A stretch of 46,722 nucleotides of DNA from assembly GCA_001784115.1 (NCBI GenBank), contig MFPD01000023.1, positions 1 to 46,722 of the forward strand, in the 5' to 3' direction. This DNA comes from Candidatus Levybacteria bacterium RIFCSPLOWO2_02_FULL_37_18. Lineage in GTDB: Bacteria; Patescibacteriota; Microgenomatia; Levybacterales; UBA12049. The notes beneath the pieces are model-generated. The model had not been told where the DNA came from. It did not search any database and worked only from the letters and a program-made list of their open reading frames with translations. The translations under genes and the position numbers were made by a program. This document shows, piece by piece, positions 7,635 through 15,801 of the stretch (positions within the stretch are counted from its first letter, which is position 1; every line of letters starts with the position of its first letter).

Positions 7635-8642
7635 ATGTCTAAACTGCTTGTAACGGGGGGTGCTGGATTTATCGGAGCAAACTTTATTCGTTATTGGCTT
7701 TCTAAATATTCTCAAGATTCAATTGTCAATTTAGATAAACTTACATATGCCGGGCATCCTGAGAATCTTTTAAGCTTGGAGAAAAGTTCTCGATACTCAT
7801 TTATCAAAGGCGACATCACAAATAAAGCTGATGTTGATTCTGCTATTAAAAATGTTGATATTGTTGTGCATTTCGCTGCCGAAAGTCATGTTGACAGGTC
7901 TATTGAAGACCCTATGACTTTTATTAAAACAAATGTTTTGGGTACAGGCGTTCTTTTGGATGCATGTCTTAGGCAGGGCAGAAAAAGGTTTCACCATGTT
8001 TCAACAGACGAAGTTTATGGAGAACTTGGACCTAGGGATTTGCCGTTTAATGAAAAATCGCCATTAAATCCAAGAAGTCCTTATGCTGCTTCCAAAGCAG
8101 GATCTGATTTGATAGTTAAGACGTATTACACGGCCTATGGTTTACCGGTAACCATCACCAACTGCGCAAATAATTACGGGCAATACCAGGATTCGGAAAA
8201 ATTGATTCCGCGTTTTATCACTAAACTACTCAGTAACAATAAAGTGCCCTTAATGAGTGAAGGGGAAAATATTAGAAGTTGGTTAGCAGTTGTTGATCAT
8301 TGCAGGGCGATTGATATTGTTTTGAAAAAGGGGAAAATCGGGGAGACCTATTGTGTTGGCGGAGAAGAAAAAACAAATCTTGAGATAACTAAAAGCATAT
8401 TAAAAATTCTGGAGAAAGATGATTTGTGGATAGATTTTGTTTGGAATCGGGCGGTAAACGATTTTAGATACGCACTTGATGATTCAAAAATTAGAAAACT
8501 AGGATGGAAACCAAAACATGACTTTGAGCATTGGTTAAAAGATACAGTTGAGTGGTACAAAAATAATAAGTGGTGGTGGAAAAAGTCGTCTCTTAAGCAA
8601 TCTTTCATTGACTTTAAGAGAACTTTTTTGCATAATAATTAA
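7635..8642 (+). CDS. rmlB: dTDP-glucose 4,6-dehydratase
   Basis: 335 residues, normal for RmlB. It converts dTDP-glucose to dTDP-4-keto-6-deoxyglucose. The NAD loop is TGGAGFIGANF (7-17), the substrate block is HFAAESHVDRSI (79-90), the catalytic Thr-Asp-Glu is in STDEVYGE (123-130), and Tyr150/Lys154 lie in SPYAASKAGSD. The NCANNYGQYQ and WLAVVDHCRAID blocks are diagnostic. The C-terminus is longer and more basic than usual (WWWKKSSLKQ). The next gene follows after 7 bases and is a cupin, then a C-methyltransferase, so the product should feed a branched deoxysugar. RmlA, RmlC proper and RmlD are not in the window. Confidence 0.92.
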   Translation: MSKLLVTGGAGFIGANFIRYWLSKYSQDSIVNLDKLTYAGHPENLLSLEKSSRYSFIKGDITNKADVDSAIKNVDIVVHFAAESHVDRSIEDPMTFIKTNVLGTGVLLDACLRQGRKRFHHVSTDEVYGELGPRDLPFNEKSPLNPRSPYAASKAGSDLIVKTYYTAYGLPVTITNCANNYGQYQDSEKLIPRFITKLLSNNKVPLMSEGENIRSWLAVVDHCRAIDIVLKKGKIGETYCVGGEEKTNLEITKSILKILEKDDLWIDFVWNRAVNDFRYALDDSKIRKLGWKPKHDFEHWLKDTVEWYKNNKWWWKKSSLKQSFIDFKRTFLHNN

Positions 8643-8649
8643 TTAAAAT

Positions 8650-9039
8650 ATGGCAATAAAAGTTACGCATATAAAGCCGGAATTTGTAGACCAGAGGGGT
8701 GGAATCGCACGTATCGTAGACCAAAATACATTTCCGATACGGGCGGTTTTGAGAATCTTCAGTGTTGCGGGAACTACACGGGCTAACCACGTTCACAAGA
8801 AAGATTATCACTATATCTATATAGAAAGCGGAAAATGCGAATATTCCGAAAAAGATTCAAATAATCGTAGCGTAAAAGCTGAAACTGTCATCTTAGAATC
8901 TGGGGATGTAGTTTTATCACGCCCAGGAAAAATTCATGGTATAAAGTTTTTAGAGGATACTGTTTTTTATGCGTTTACAACCGAGAGGAGAGATCAGGAC
9001 AAGTACGAGAAAGATACAGAAAGAATTAAAATCATTTAA
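8650..9039 (+). CDS. Cupin sugar isomerase/epimerase-like protein (FdtA/WxcM-type or RmlC-like)
   Basis: 129 residues forming a single small cupin. It has FVDQRGGIARIVDQ near the N-terminus (the 'D-x-RG' block of RmlC and FdtA-type cupins), a metal- or substrate-binding HVHKKDYHYIYIESGK in the first cupin motif, and SRPGKIHGI in the second. It lies directly behind rmlB and before a TylC3-like C-methyltransferase, so a role in 3,4-ketoisomerisation or C3/C5 epimerisation of dTDP-4-keto-6-deoxyglucose is likely. It lacks the full RmlC length of about 180 residues. Which reaction it performs cannot be settled by eye. Confidence 0.7.
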   Translation: MAIKVTHIKPEFVDQRGGIARIVDQNTFPIRAVLRIFSVAGTTRANHVHKKDYHYIYIESGKCEYSEKDSNNRSVKAETVILESGDVVLSRPGKIHGIKFLEDTVFYAFTTERRDQDKYEKDTERIKII

Positions 9040-9059
9040 TAACCCACATTACACAATAT

Positions 9060-9160
9060 CGTCATGCTGGCTTGTGAGAGCTGAGTTCTCTGTCCAGCAT
9101 CTCTAAAACGCCGTTGGAGATTCTGGATGCGGTCGCCTGTGCGATTTTACCAGAATGACG
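9060..9160. repeat. 101-bp imperfect palindromic intergenic repeat element
   Basis: The ends are CGTCATGCTGG (9060-9070) and CCAGAATGACG (9150-9160), inverted with one mismatch. Inside lie a second inverted pair CCAGCATCTC (9094-9103) and GAGATTCTGG (9117-9126), and two short hairpins: GAGA (9076-9079) with TCTC (9087-9090), and TCGC (9133-9136) with GCGA (9141-9144). It is visibly richer in G+C than its surroundings. The design resembles the dispersed non-coding 'GTCATGCTG...CAGAATGAC' elements seen in many unrelated bacteria. It fills the only sizeable gap between rmlB-cupin and the methyltransferase. No second copy occurs in the window. Confidence 0.7.
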
Positions 9161-9195
9161 GAGGGTGCGTATAACATGAATTAGTAATTATCAAA

Positions 9196-10437
9196 ATGGA
9201 AAAGGTTAAAAAGCTTGATTTTTGCAGATTGTGCAAGAGTAAAAATCTGGAAAAGGTTTTAGACTTAGGAAAAACGCCACCAGCGAACTCATTTTTAAAA
9301 AAAAGTCAACTTAAAGATAAAGAAGATTTTTTTCCTTTGGTTGTCAATTTTTGTACCGACTGCGGTCAGCTTCAGTTAGGTCATATTGTTAATCCTGAAA
9401 TTCTTTTTCGTCATTATGTTTGGGTGTCTTCTACTTCTTCTGTAACTGTTAGGCATTTTGAAGAATACGCTAATTCTGTCTTTAAAAAAATAAAACTCAA
9501 AAAAGGCGATTTAGTTGTTGAACCAGGAAGCAACGATGGCGTACTTTTAAAACCGTTTAAAAATCTTGGAGCCAACGTATTAGGTGTTGATCCGGCGAGA
9601 AATGTTGCAACTCGGGCAACTAAGGGAGGAATTCCAACACTTCCTCATTTTTTTAGCCTAAAAATAGCCAAACAAATTGCAAAAAAATACGGTAGGGCAA
9701 AAGTTATAACTGCTAATAATTGCTTTGCCCACATTCATGATTTAGATGAGGTAGTAAATGGTGTTAAAGAATTGCTTGATAAAGAAGGCACGTTTGTAAT
9801 TGAAGCTCCTTATAATATTGATTTTTTAGAAAAAAATCTGTTTGATATAGTTTATCATGAACATCTTTCATATATTGCCATCAATCCCCTTGATAAATTT
9901 TTCTATAGTCATGGAATGCGGATATTTGATGTAGTAAAAAGAGACGTTCATGGAGGATCGGTGAGAATTTTTGTAAAGTTTGGCGATGCAAAACATCATA
10001 TTAATAAATCGGTTCAGGAGTTTATAGATAGAGAAAAAAAGAAAAATCTTTCAGACGTTTTTATTTATAAAAAGTTTGCAAAAAAAGTTCAAAAGAACAA
10101 GCTTGAATTAGTAAAACTTCTTAAAAAACTTAAAAAAGAAAAAAAAACTATTGCAGGATATGGAGCGCCCGCAAAATCAACCACCCTTTTGCATTATTTT
10201 GATATAGGGAAAGACACGATTGATTTTATTGTTGATGACAGCCGTTTCAAACATGGACTTTTTACTCCGGGAAAACATATTTCCATTGTTCCAACAGAGC
10301 AGCTTTATATTAGAAAACCAGATTATGTTCTGATTTTAGCTTGGAATTTCGCCGAATCAATTATGAAGATGCATAAAAAATATAAAGATGATGGAGGAAA
10401 ATTCATAATCCCCGTACCAGTTTCTCGAATCATATGA
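9196..10437 (+). CDS. NDP-sugar C-methyltransferase (TylC3/NovU/TcaB9-type)
   Basis: 413 residues in three parts. The N-terminal zinc-binding domain uses Cys10, Cys13, Cys53 and Cys56. The SAM-binding domain has VVEPGSNDGVLL (107-118). The C-terminal NAD-fold-like domain has GYGAPAKSTTLLHYF and IVDDSRFKHGLFTPG. The catalytic region YHEHLSY (220-226) carries the Tyr and His used as base in this family. Members methylate C3 or C5 of dTDP-4-keto-6-deoxysugars with SAM, giving branched sugars. Length is normal (about 410). It follows rmlB and the cupin, which should supply the substrate. Its stop overlaps the start of the next gene by 4 bases. Confidence 0.88.
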   Translation: MEKVKKLDFCRLCKSKNLEKVLDLGKTPPANSFLKKSQLKDKEDFFPLVVNFCTDCGQLQLGHIVNPEILFRHYVWVSSTSSVTVRHFEEYANSVFKKIKLKKGDLVVEPGSNDGVLLKPFKNLGANVLGVDPARNVATRATKGGIPTLPHFFSLKIAKQIAKKYGRAKVITANNCFAHIHDLDEVVNGVKELLDKEGTFVIEAPYNIDFLEKNLFDIVYHEHLSYIAINPLDKFFYSHGMRIFDVVKRDVHGGSVRIFVKFGDAKHHINKSVQEFIDREKKKNLSDVFIYKKFAKKVQKNKLELVKLLKKLKKEKKTIAGYGAPAKSTTLLHYFDIGKDTIDFIVDDSRFKHGLFTPGKHISIVPTEQLYIRKPDYVLILAWNFAESIMKMHKKYKDDGGKFIIPVPVSRII

Positions 10438-11993
10438 AAGATCGATTAAAGATTGCTAAAGTTACAACCTTCGATGCTCAGAGCATTTTTTCATTTCATT
10501 ATGAATTTTCCTCCATTTGTAAAAAATATTATTTTGACTTCGTACTCCTGGGTATTATCATTTTTATTTCACTGACTACCTGGTATTCTCTAACAGAAGG
10601 GATTTTAGGGGGTGATAGTTTCTTATACTTGCTATACAGCTATAAAACAGCGTTTTGGAAACAACCATTTGCGATTGGTAGCTTTGAAGCATCTGCTGTT
10701 ACATATGGAAATCTATTCTCTCGACTTTTTGGAGTTACCTTCCCACTTTATTTTTGGGCAGAGCTCATAGTAATGAATATAATTAATATATTATTTTATG
10801 TATTTGTTTTTATTTTGACAAAAAAAAGACTTGTTGCATTTACTGCAACATTATTTCTTGCGGTAAATTATTTTGGAAATTGGGACATGTATTCAAATCA
10901 TTCCTACACATTTTTTCTTGAACGAATAATTAATGCTCCGTGGATGATTTTAAGTTTAATGTTTCTTCATCTTTATCTTACTCAGAATAAGATAAAGTAT
11001 TTTAGTACATCTGTCATATTTTATACCCTAGGAGTTGGGCTTGGGCATTTTAGTATTTTATTTTCACCTACATTTATTTTTTACCCCATTACTTATAAAT
11101 TTTTTAAATCTCAAAAAAATAAATACTCCAAAAGCAATGAAATATGGATAGTAATTATTTATCTATTTACAGGTGCGTCAATCATGTTTTTACAACAACT
11201 TTCTCTGCCCGGGTTTGGTCCTAAGTGGAGTTTTATAGATTTCATGATGCATCCTAATAAGTATCAGCATATTGATAAAATTGTTGCCCAATTAGTTAAC
11301 TGGTCACAGTACCCTATGATTTTAAAGTCTCTAGATAATAATGCAATGAATGGCATTATTAATGTTGGGACAAGAGATACTATATCTCTCTATGTTGTTG
11401 TGATCTATTTTCTTGCCGGCATCCTAATATATAAAAAATTGCAATCCTATAGAGCAATTCTTTTTACGTGCGCTTTTTCTGTAACTGCAATTTTCTATCT
11501 TAATTCTTATTTTAATCAATACGCTATGCTTTACTATACAGGCTCCAGCAGATATCTTTATTATCCAACATTTATTCTTGTACTTTTCTGGGTTCTATTT
11601 TTATGGGCTGCTTTTTTCGATGCAAAGAATGTTTTAGTAAAGCTAGTGGGAATAGGTATAGTTGGTATGTATGTATTAGTTAACATTTCTTTAATACGAG
11701 GAAATTTTGAATGGGTAAACGTATGGAATATTCCAACTAAAAAGATGCATTCTTATATTGTTGATATAAGAGACAGCCTAAAAGAAAATACGCTTGTGGT
11801 AGGGGAATCCCCTTTGATTGGTCATCAAGAGGCGGTATTTTTTACCGAACAACTGGGTAGAGGACAGATTGTATATAGTACAACGAGTAAAAATTATGAC
11901 GATTGGGAAAAACTTGCCTCATCGGCATCGCATCTCATTTTTCTTGTATATAATAATACATGTAAATGTATCATAGAAACAGCAAACAAATAA
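10434..11993 (+). CDS. Polytopic membrane protein, GT-C-like, paralog 1 of 3
   Basis: 519 residues with about ten hydrophobic helices starting near residue 35. I do not recognise a named family. Conserved with the next two genes are an N-terminal loop with Asp61 in GGDSFLYLL, the block FGNWDMYSNH followed by FFLERII, GLGHFSILFSP, FNQYAMLYYTGSSRYLYYPTF, and a short soluble tail with FFTEQLGRG. The protein ends with a Cys510-Lys-Cys512 pair. An acidic residue in the first outside loop plus a multi-helix body fits a GT-C glycosyltransferase or a related lipid-linked sugar enzyme, by inference. The ATG overlaps the upstream stop (ATGA). Confidence 0.65.
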   Translation: MKDRLKIAKVTTFDAQSIFSFHYEFSSICKKYYFDFVLLGIIIFISLTTWYSLTEGILGGDSFLYLLYSYKTAFWKQPFAIGSFEASAVTYGNLFSRLFGVTFPLYFWAELIVMNIINILFYVFVFILTKKRLVAFTATLFLAVNYFGNWDMYSNHSYTFFLERIINAPWMILSLMFLHLYLTQNKIKYFSTSVIFYTLGVGLGHFSILFSPTFIFYPITYKFFKSQKNKYSKSNEIWIVIIYLFTGASIMFLQQLSLPGFGPKWSFIDFMMHPNKYQHIDKIVAQLVNWSQYPMILKSLDNNAMNGIINVGTRDTISLYVVVIYFLAGILIYKKLQSYRAILFTCAFSVTAIFYLNSYFNQYAMLYYTGSSRYLYYPTFILVLFWVLFLWAAFFDAKNVLVKLVGIGIVGMYVLVNISLIRGNFEWVNVWNIPTKKMHSYIVDIRDSLKENTLVVGESPLIGHQEAVFFTEQLGRGQIVYSTTSKNYDDWEKLASSASHLIFLVYNNTCKCIIETANK

Positions 11994-13486
11994 TAGGGAG
12001 AAAGCTTTTTAAAAAAATTAAAAAAGATCTTGGACTGATTTTAATAATCAACATACTAGCGTATTTTGCCTGGAGATTTTTACCTACGGTAACAATTCGA
12101 CATGACGGTTTTGTATACATGCTAAACAATTCTCATACATGGTTTTTTAGCATGCCGCTCTTTTTTACCGGATATGAGAATTCGGCAATGATGGTAGGTT
12201 TCCTCCTTCCAAAATTATTCGGCGTCAATTTACCTTTGTATTACTGGACCGTACTTGTGTTTATGTTGACAATCGACGTACTGCTTTATGTTGTCATTAA
12301 GCTTGTGACCAAGAGAAGTATTGTAGCGTTTGCCGCATCGCTCATTTTTGCGGTGCATTATTTTGGGAATTGGGATATGGTGACAACTCATTGCTATTGT
12401 TTTTTTCTTGAAAGAATAATTCCGACTGTTTTGCTTGTTCCAAGCTTTCTGTTTCTCCATCTCTTTTTGGAAAAAATGAAGAAGAAATTTTTTATACTAT
12501 CATCCCTCTTTTATTTCCTAGGCGTTGGTATTGGTCATTTTACTGTACTCTTTACCCCACTCTTTTTGTTTTATCCAATTTTTTGGTGCCTGTTTAAAGA
12601 GAAGAAAATCAAAAGAAAAATCGTTGGGATCGCGATTGGTTTATCATTTCTCTTCCAGAGTACTTTTTTTGTCGCAATTCAGCAGATTAATGAGAGTGGT
12701 TTAGGACCTCAAAAATGGACGTTTACAGAATTTCTTTTTCATCCAGAAAAATATCTCTATTTTAAAAAAATAGCTCTTCAGTTTGTTTATTGGTCTCAAT
12801 ACCCTGTACTTTTAAAAAATTATGCTGGTGATTCACTGCAAGCAATCATTGAAACAAAAACTGCGGAGTCACTCATTCCTCACTTTCTGATTGCCTACGC
12901 AGTTGCCGCACTCATCATTTACAAACGTCTTCCAAAGCAAAGACCCATGCTTTTCACTACTCTTTTGGGTACAACTGTCATTTTTTATCTCAATGCTTAT
13001 TTTAATCAATACGATATGCTTTATTTTTCAGGAGCTAGCAGGTATTTGTATTTTCCGACATTTTTACTTGCAATATTTTGGTCATATTTTATCTGGGCAA
13101 TTTTTTGGCGGAAGAAAAATATTTTTGCGATAGTTGGTATCTTTCTTTTAGTCGGATATTATATTATCAATTTTTTGTTAATCGATGCAGCATTTATTCG
13201 ACTTTCGGGTTTGAATAGGTCAACTCGTGCAGTTTTTGATCACATTATTAAAACTCGGGATCAGCTTTCAAAAAATACGTTAGTAATTGCTCCCTATCCT
13301 GAATTTTGGGTACAAGAATCGCAGTTCTTTACCGAACGACTGGGAAAAGGGGAAGTGCGGTATATATCGGAGCAAAATCATAATGATATCGATACGTGGG
13401 AGAAGGCAGCATCTTCCTCTTCTCAGGTGATAAAGTTGATGTATAGCAGAGATTGCGGCTGTATAAAAGAAGAAAGGCTAAAATAA
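11966..13486 (+). CDS. Polytopic membrane protein, GT-C-like, paralog 2 of 3
   Basis: 506 residues, clearly homologous to its two neighbours. Asp47 lies in IRHDGFVYML, followed by FGNWDMVTTHCYCFFLERI, GIGHFTVLFTP, FNQYDMLYFSGASRYLYFPTF, and a tail with FFTERLGKGEVRY and Cys497-Gly-Cys499. The ATG at 11966 lies inside the previous gene (28-base overlap) with no Shine-Dalgarno. An AGGGAG at 11995-12000 hints that translation could start further in, but no ATG, GTG or TTG follows it at a suitable distance, so 11966 was kept. Function unknown; see paralog 1. Confidence 0.65.
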   Translation: MYHRNSKQIIGRKLFKKIKKDLGLILIINILAYFAWRFLPTVTIRHDGFVYMLNNSHTWFFSMPLFFTGYENSAMMVGFLLPKLFGVNLPLYYWTVLVFMLTIDVLLYVVIKLVTKRSIVAFAASLIFAVHYFGNWDMVTTHCYCFFLERIIPTVLLVPSFLFLHLFLEKMKKKFFILSSLFYFLGVGIGHFTVLFTPLFLFYPIFWCLFKEKKIKRKIVGIAIGLSFLFQSTFFVAIQQINESGLGPQKWTFTEFLFHPEKYLYFKKIALQFVYWSQYPVLLKNYAGDSLQAIIETKTAESLIPHFLIAYAVAALIIYKRLPKQRPMLFTTLLGTTVIFYLNAYFNQYDMLYFSGASRYLYFPTFLLAIFWSYFIWAIFWRKKNIFAIVGIFLLVGYYIINFLLIDAAFIRLSGLNRSTRAVFDHIIKTRDQLSKNTLVIAPYPEFWVQESQFFTERLGKGEVRYISEQNHNDIDTWEKAASSSSQVIKLMYSRDCGCIKEERLK

Positions 13487-15003
13487 TGAAAAAAAAGCAT
13501 GGCATTGGTTATAAAATAGATCTAGGACTGATTTCAATAATCAACATACTAGCGTATTTTGCGTGGAGTTTTCTACCTACAGTAACAATTAGAAGCGACG
13601 GTTTTGTCTATATGTTGTCACAAACATATAAAGGATTCGTTCAACGCTCCTTCTTTTATACTAGTTATCAAAATTCAGGAATGTTGTTTGGTTTTCTATT
13701 TTCAAAATTATTTGGTGTAAAAATGGAGCTTTATTTTTGGGCGGAACTAGTTGTAATGCTGCTAATAAATGTTCTGTTTTACCTGTTAGTTAAAGTGGTA
13801 ACAAAAAACAGAATTATTGCGTTTTCGGCATCTCTTATGTTTGCGACGAGTTATTTTGGATTATGGGATATGTTTACAAATCATTGCTATTGTTTTTTCC
13901 TTGAACGTCCAATTGTTGCGATATTACTGCTGCCAAGTTTTATGTTTTTACATGTATTTTTACAACATTCAAAAAGAAAATATTATGCTTTTTCTTTAAT
14001 TCTGTATTTTTTGGCGATTGGGCTTGCACATTTTGCTATTCTTTTTACCGGCCCTTATTTAACGTACCCATTCTTTTACAGGATTTTTGAAGTGGGTAAA
14101 ACAAAAAGAAGCATTATGAGTGGGTTACTATATGGATTATCGTACTTATTAATCAGCGGTCTGTTTGTTTTGCTTCAGCAGGTAAATGAGTCAGGCTTTG
14201 GTCCGCATAAGTGGACCTTTTTAGAATTTTTAACACATCCTGGGTTATATAAGTATCCTGAAAAAATGACCTTAGAACTAGTTTACTGGACACAATATCC
14301 AACATTTCTAAAAGATATTGCCACAAATCCCCTACAAAATCTGCTTGATATTAAATCTGCTTACATATATGCTCCGTACATACTAGCTTTATATACAATC
14401 TGCAGCGTTATAATCTTTAAAACCTTACCTAAATTTAGAGCTTTATTGTTTTCTGTTATTTTTGGTATTGCAGGAAACTTTTATTTAAACGCGTATTTTA
14501 ATCAATGGGATATTTTATCACAGCCGGACTCGAGCAGATATCTTTTTTACCCATCGTTTTTACTCGTTATTTTTTGGTCTTTGTTTTTTTGGTCAATATT
14601 TTGGTCAAGAAGGAAAGCATTTTATCACGCAGGATTTTTCCTACTGGGTTTTTATGTTTGGATAAATATTTGGTTAATAAACGCACATGTTACATGGATT
14701 ACAAAGTGGGATAAATCAACAAAAGCAATTCAAGAATACCTCATTAAGAATAGAGATAGTCTTAGGAAAAATACACTGGTAATAGGACCTTATCCTGAAA
14801 TAGGCATACAGGAATCAATTTTCTTTACCGAACAGCTTGGGAGGGGAAAAGTTCGTTATATGAGTGAAAATACGAATTATGATAACTGGAAAGATGTTGC
14901 CCCTTCCTTTTCTCATATAATTAGATTACATTATGATGAAAAATGTGGTTGTGTTGCCGAAGAAAAAATTAGACAGAGTGCGATCTCTACTAGTCGATTT
15001 TAA
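13486..15003 (+). CDS. Polytopic membrane protein, GT-C-like, paralog 3 of 3
   Basis: 505 residues from ATG 13486, which overlaps the upstream TAA by one base (TAATG) and has AAAGG 8 bases upstream. An earlier in-frame ATG at 13453 would add 11 basic residues not found in the paralogs. Asp38 lies in IRSDGFVYML, with FGLWDMFTNHCYCFFLER, GLAHFAILFTG, FNQWDILSQPDSSRYLFYPSF, then FFTEQLGRGKVRY and Cys487-Gly-Cys489. The tail runs 16 residues past the Cys pair, longer than in the paralogs, and its end overlaps a convergent GT2 gene by 14 bases. It is closest to paralog 2, judging from the shared INILAYFAW N-terminus. Confidence 0.65.
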   Translation: MKKKHGIGYKIDLGLISIINILAYFAWSFLPTVTIRSDGFVYMLSQTYKGFVQRSFFYTSYQNSGMLFGFLFSKLFGVKMELYFWAELVVMLLINVLFYLLVKVVTKNRIIAFSASLMFATSYFGLWDMFTNHCYCFFLERPIVAILLLPSFMFLHVFLQHSKRKYYAFSLILYFLAIGLAHFAILFTGPYLTYPFFYRIFEVGKTKRSIMSGLLYGLSYLLISGLFVLLQQVNESGFGPHKWTFLEFLTHPGLYKYPEKMTLELVYWTQYPTFLKDIATNPLQNLLDIKSAYIYAPYILALYTICSVIIFKTLPKFRALLFSVIFGIAGNFYLNAYFNQWDILSQPDSSRYLFYPSFLLVIFWSLFFWSIFWSRRKAFYHAGFFLLGFYVWINIWLINAHVTWITKWDKSTKAIQEYLIKNRDSLRKNTLVIGPYPEIGIQESIFFTEQLGRGKVRYMSENTNYDNWKDVAPSFSHIIRLHYDEKCGCVAEEKIRQSAISTSRF

Positions 15004-15715
15004 ATCCGAAACTCCTTTTAATTCTGTAATCTAAAATTAGAAAAAGCATCATTGTGCCAACATACATTGCCCTTTTTAAAGAACCGGTTATCTTTGAATA
15101 TCCTAATCTTTTTCTATAGTGCACGGGTATTTCGATAAAAGATTTATGAGCAAAAATACTAAGAATTACTGTTTCCGGTAAAAAATGCGACTGGCCAACT
15201 GTTAAAAAAGGCAATATTTTTTGTATAACGTCTTTTCTAAAAATTCGATACGTGCATCCGCAATCAGAAAGTGTATTACTTGCATATAATATTTGCATAC
15301 ATTTCGCGAGCAGTACATTCCCAATTCTAATAAGAAAACCCATGTTTGAATCTTTATCAATAAAATCAGGGTGAGTTCTTGATCCAATAACTACATCATA
15401 GGTATCAATATGTTCAAGAAGTCTTAATGTATCTTCTGCATCAAATGTCCCGTCTGGTTCGCATAAAATAATAATTGCGCCTGATGCTTCATGGAGACCT
15501 TTCTGCAATGTATGGCCAAATCCTTGTTTTTCTTCTTTTATAACTTTAGCACCAGCTCTTTTTGCGTAGCGCTTCGTGTTATCATTAGAATTATTGTTTA
15601 CCACAATAATTTCATCAATGATATTAAGAGACTGAAAATTTTTAATTATTTTTTCTATTGCCTTTTCCTCATTATAAGCTGGGAGAATTAAACTGGTCTT
15701 TTTTCGCTTATACAT
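14990..15715 (-). CDS. Family 2 glycosyltransferase (DPM/GtrB-like)
   Basis: 241 residues. It starts TSLILPAYNEEKAIEKII (7-24), has IIVVNNNSNDNT (36-47), and carries the metal motif EPDGTF (86-91). GSRTH, then CGCTYRIFRKD and a terminal hydrophobic stretch (about 215-230) follow. This is the layout of enzymes that transfer a sugar to polyprenyl phosphate on the inner membrane face, providing donors for GT-C enzymes. It converges on and overlaps by 14 bases the end of GT-C-like paralog 3, but has its own strong promoter. Confidence 0.82.
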   Translation of the reverse strand: MYKRKKTSLILPAYNEEKAIEKIIKNFQSLNIIDEIIVVNNNSNDNTKRYAKRAGAKVIKEEKQGFGHTLQKGLHEASGAIIILCEPDGTFDAEDTLRLLEHIDTYDVVIGSRTHPDFIDKDSNMGFLIRIGNVLLAKCMQILYASNTLSDCGCTYRIFRKDVIQKILPFLTVGQSHFLPETVILSIFAHKSFIEIPVHYRKRLGYSKITGSLKRAMYVGTMMLFLILDYRIKRSFGFKID

Positions 15716-15721
15716 GAAAGT

Positions 15722-15750
15722 ATTATAACGAAATCAGAATCTAGAAACAA
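15722..15750 (-). promoter_or_regulatory. Promoter for the GT2 gene at 15715, leaderless
   Basis: Minus strand TTGTTT (15750-15745), 17 bp, TATAAT (15727-15722), 6 bases to ATG 15715. Confidence 0.7.
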
Positions 15751-15765
15751 TTAATATTGAAGCGA

Positions 15766-15794
15766 TTGGTATTTATTTGTTTTTTTTGTATAAT
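15766..15794 (+). promoter_or_regulatory. Promoter for the SDR gene at 15802, leaderless
   Basis: TTGGTA (15766-15771), 17 bp, TATAAT (15789-15794), 7 bases to ATG 15802. Back-to-back with the minus-strand promoter, with 15 bases between the two -35 boxes. Confidence 0.7.
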
Positions 15795-15801
15795 GCTGAG
15801 T

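Noticed and set aside
15757-15801. N-terminal extension of the SDR at 15802
   Set aside because: The extra 15 residues would be encoded upstream of and across the promoter -10 box, and the NAD loop would lie too far from the N-terminus.
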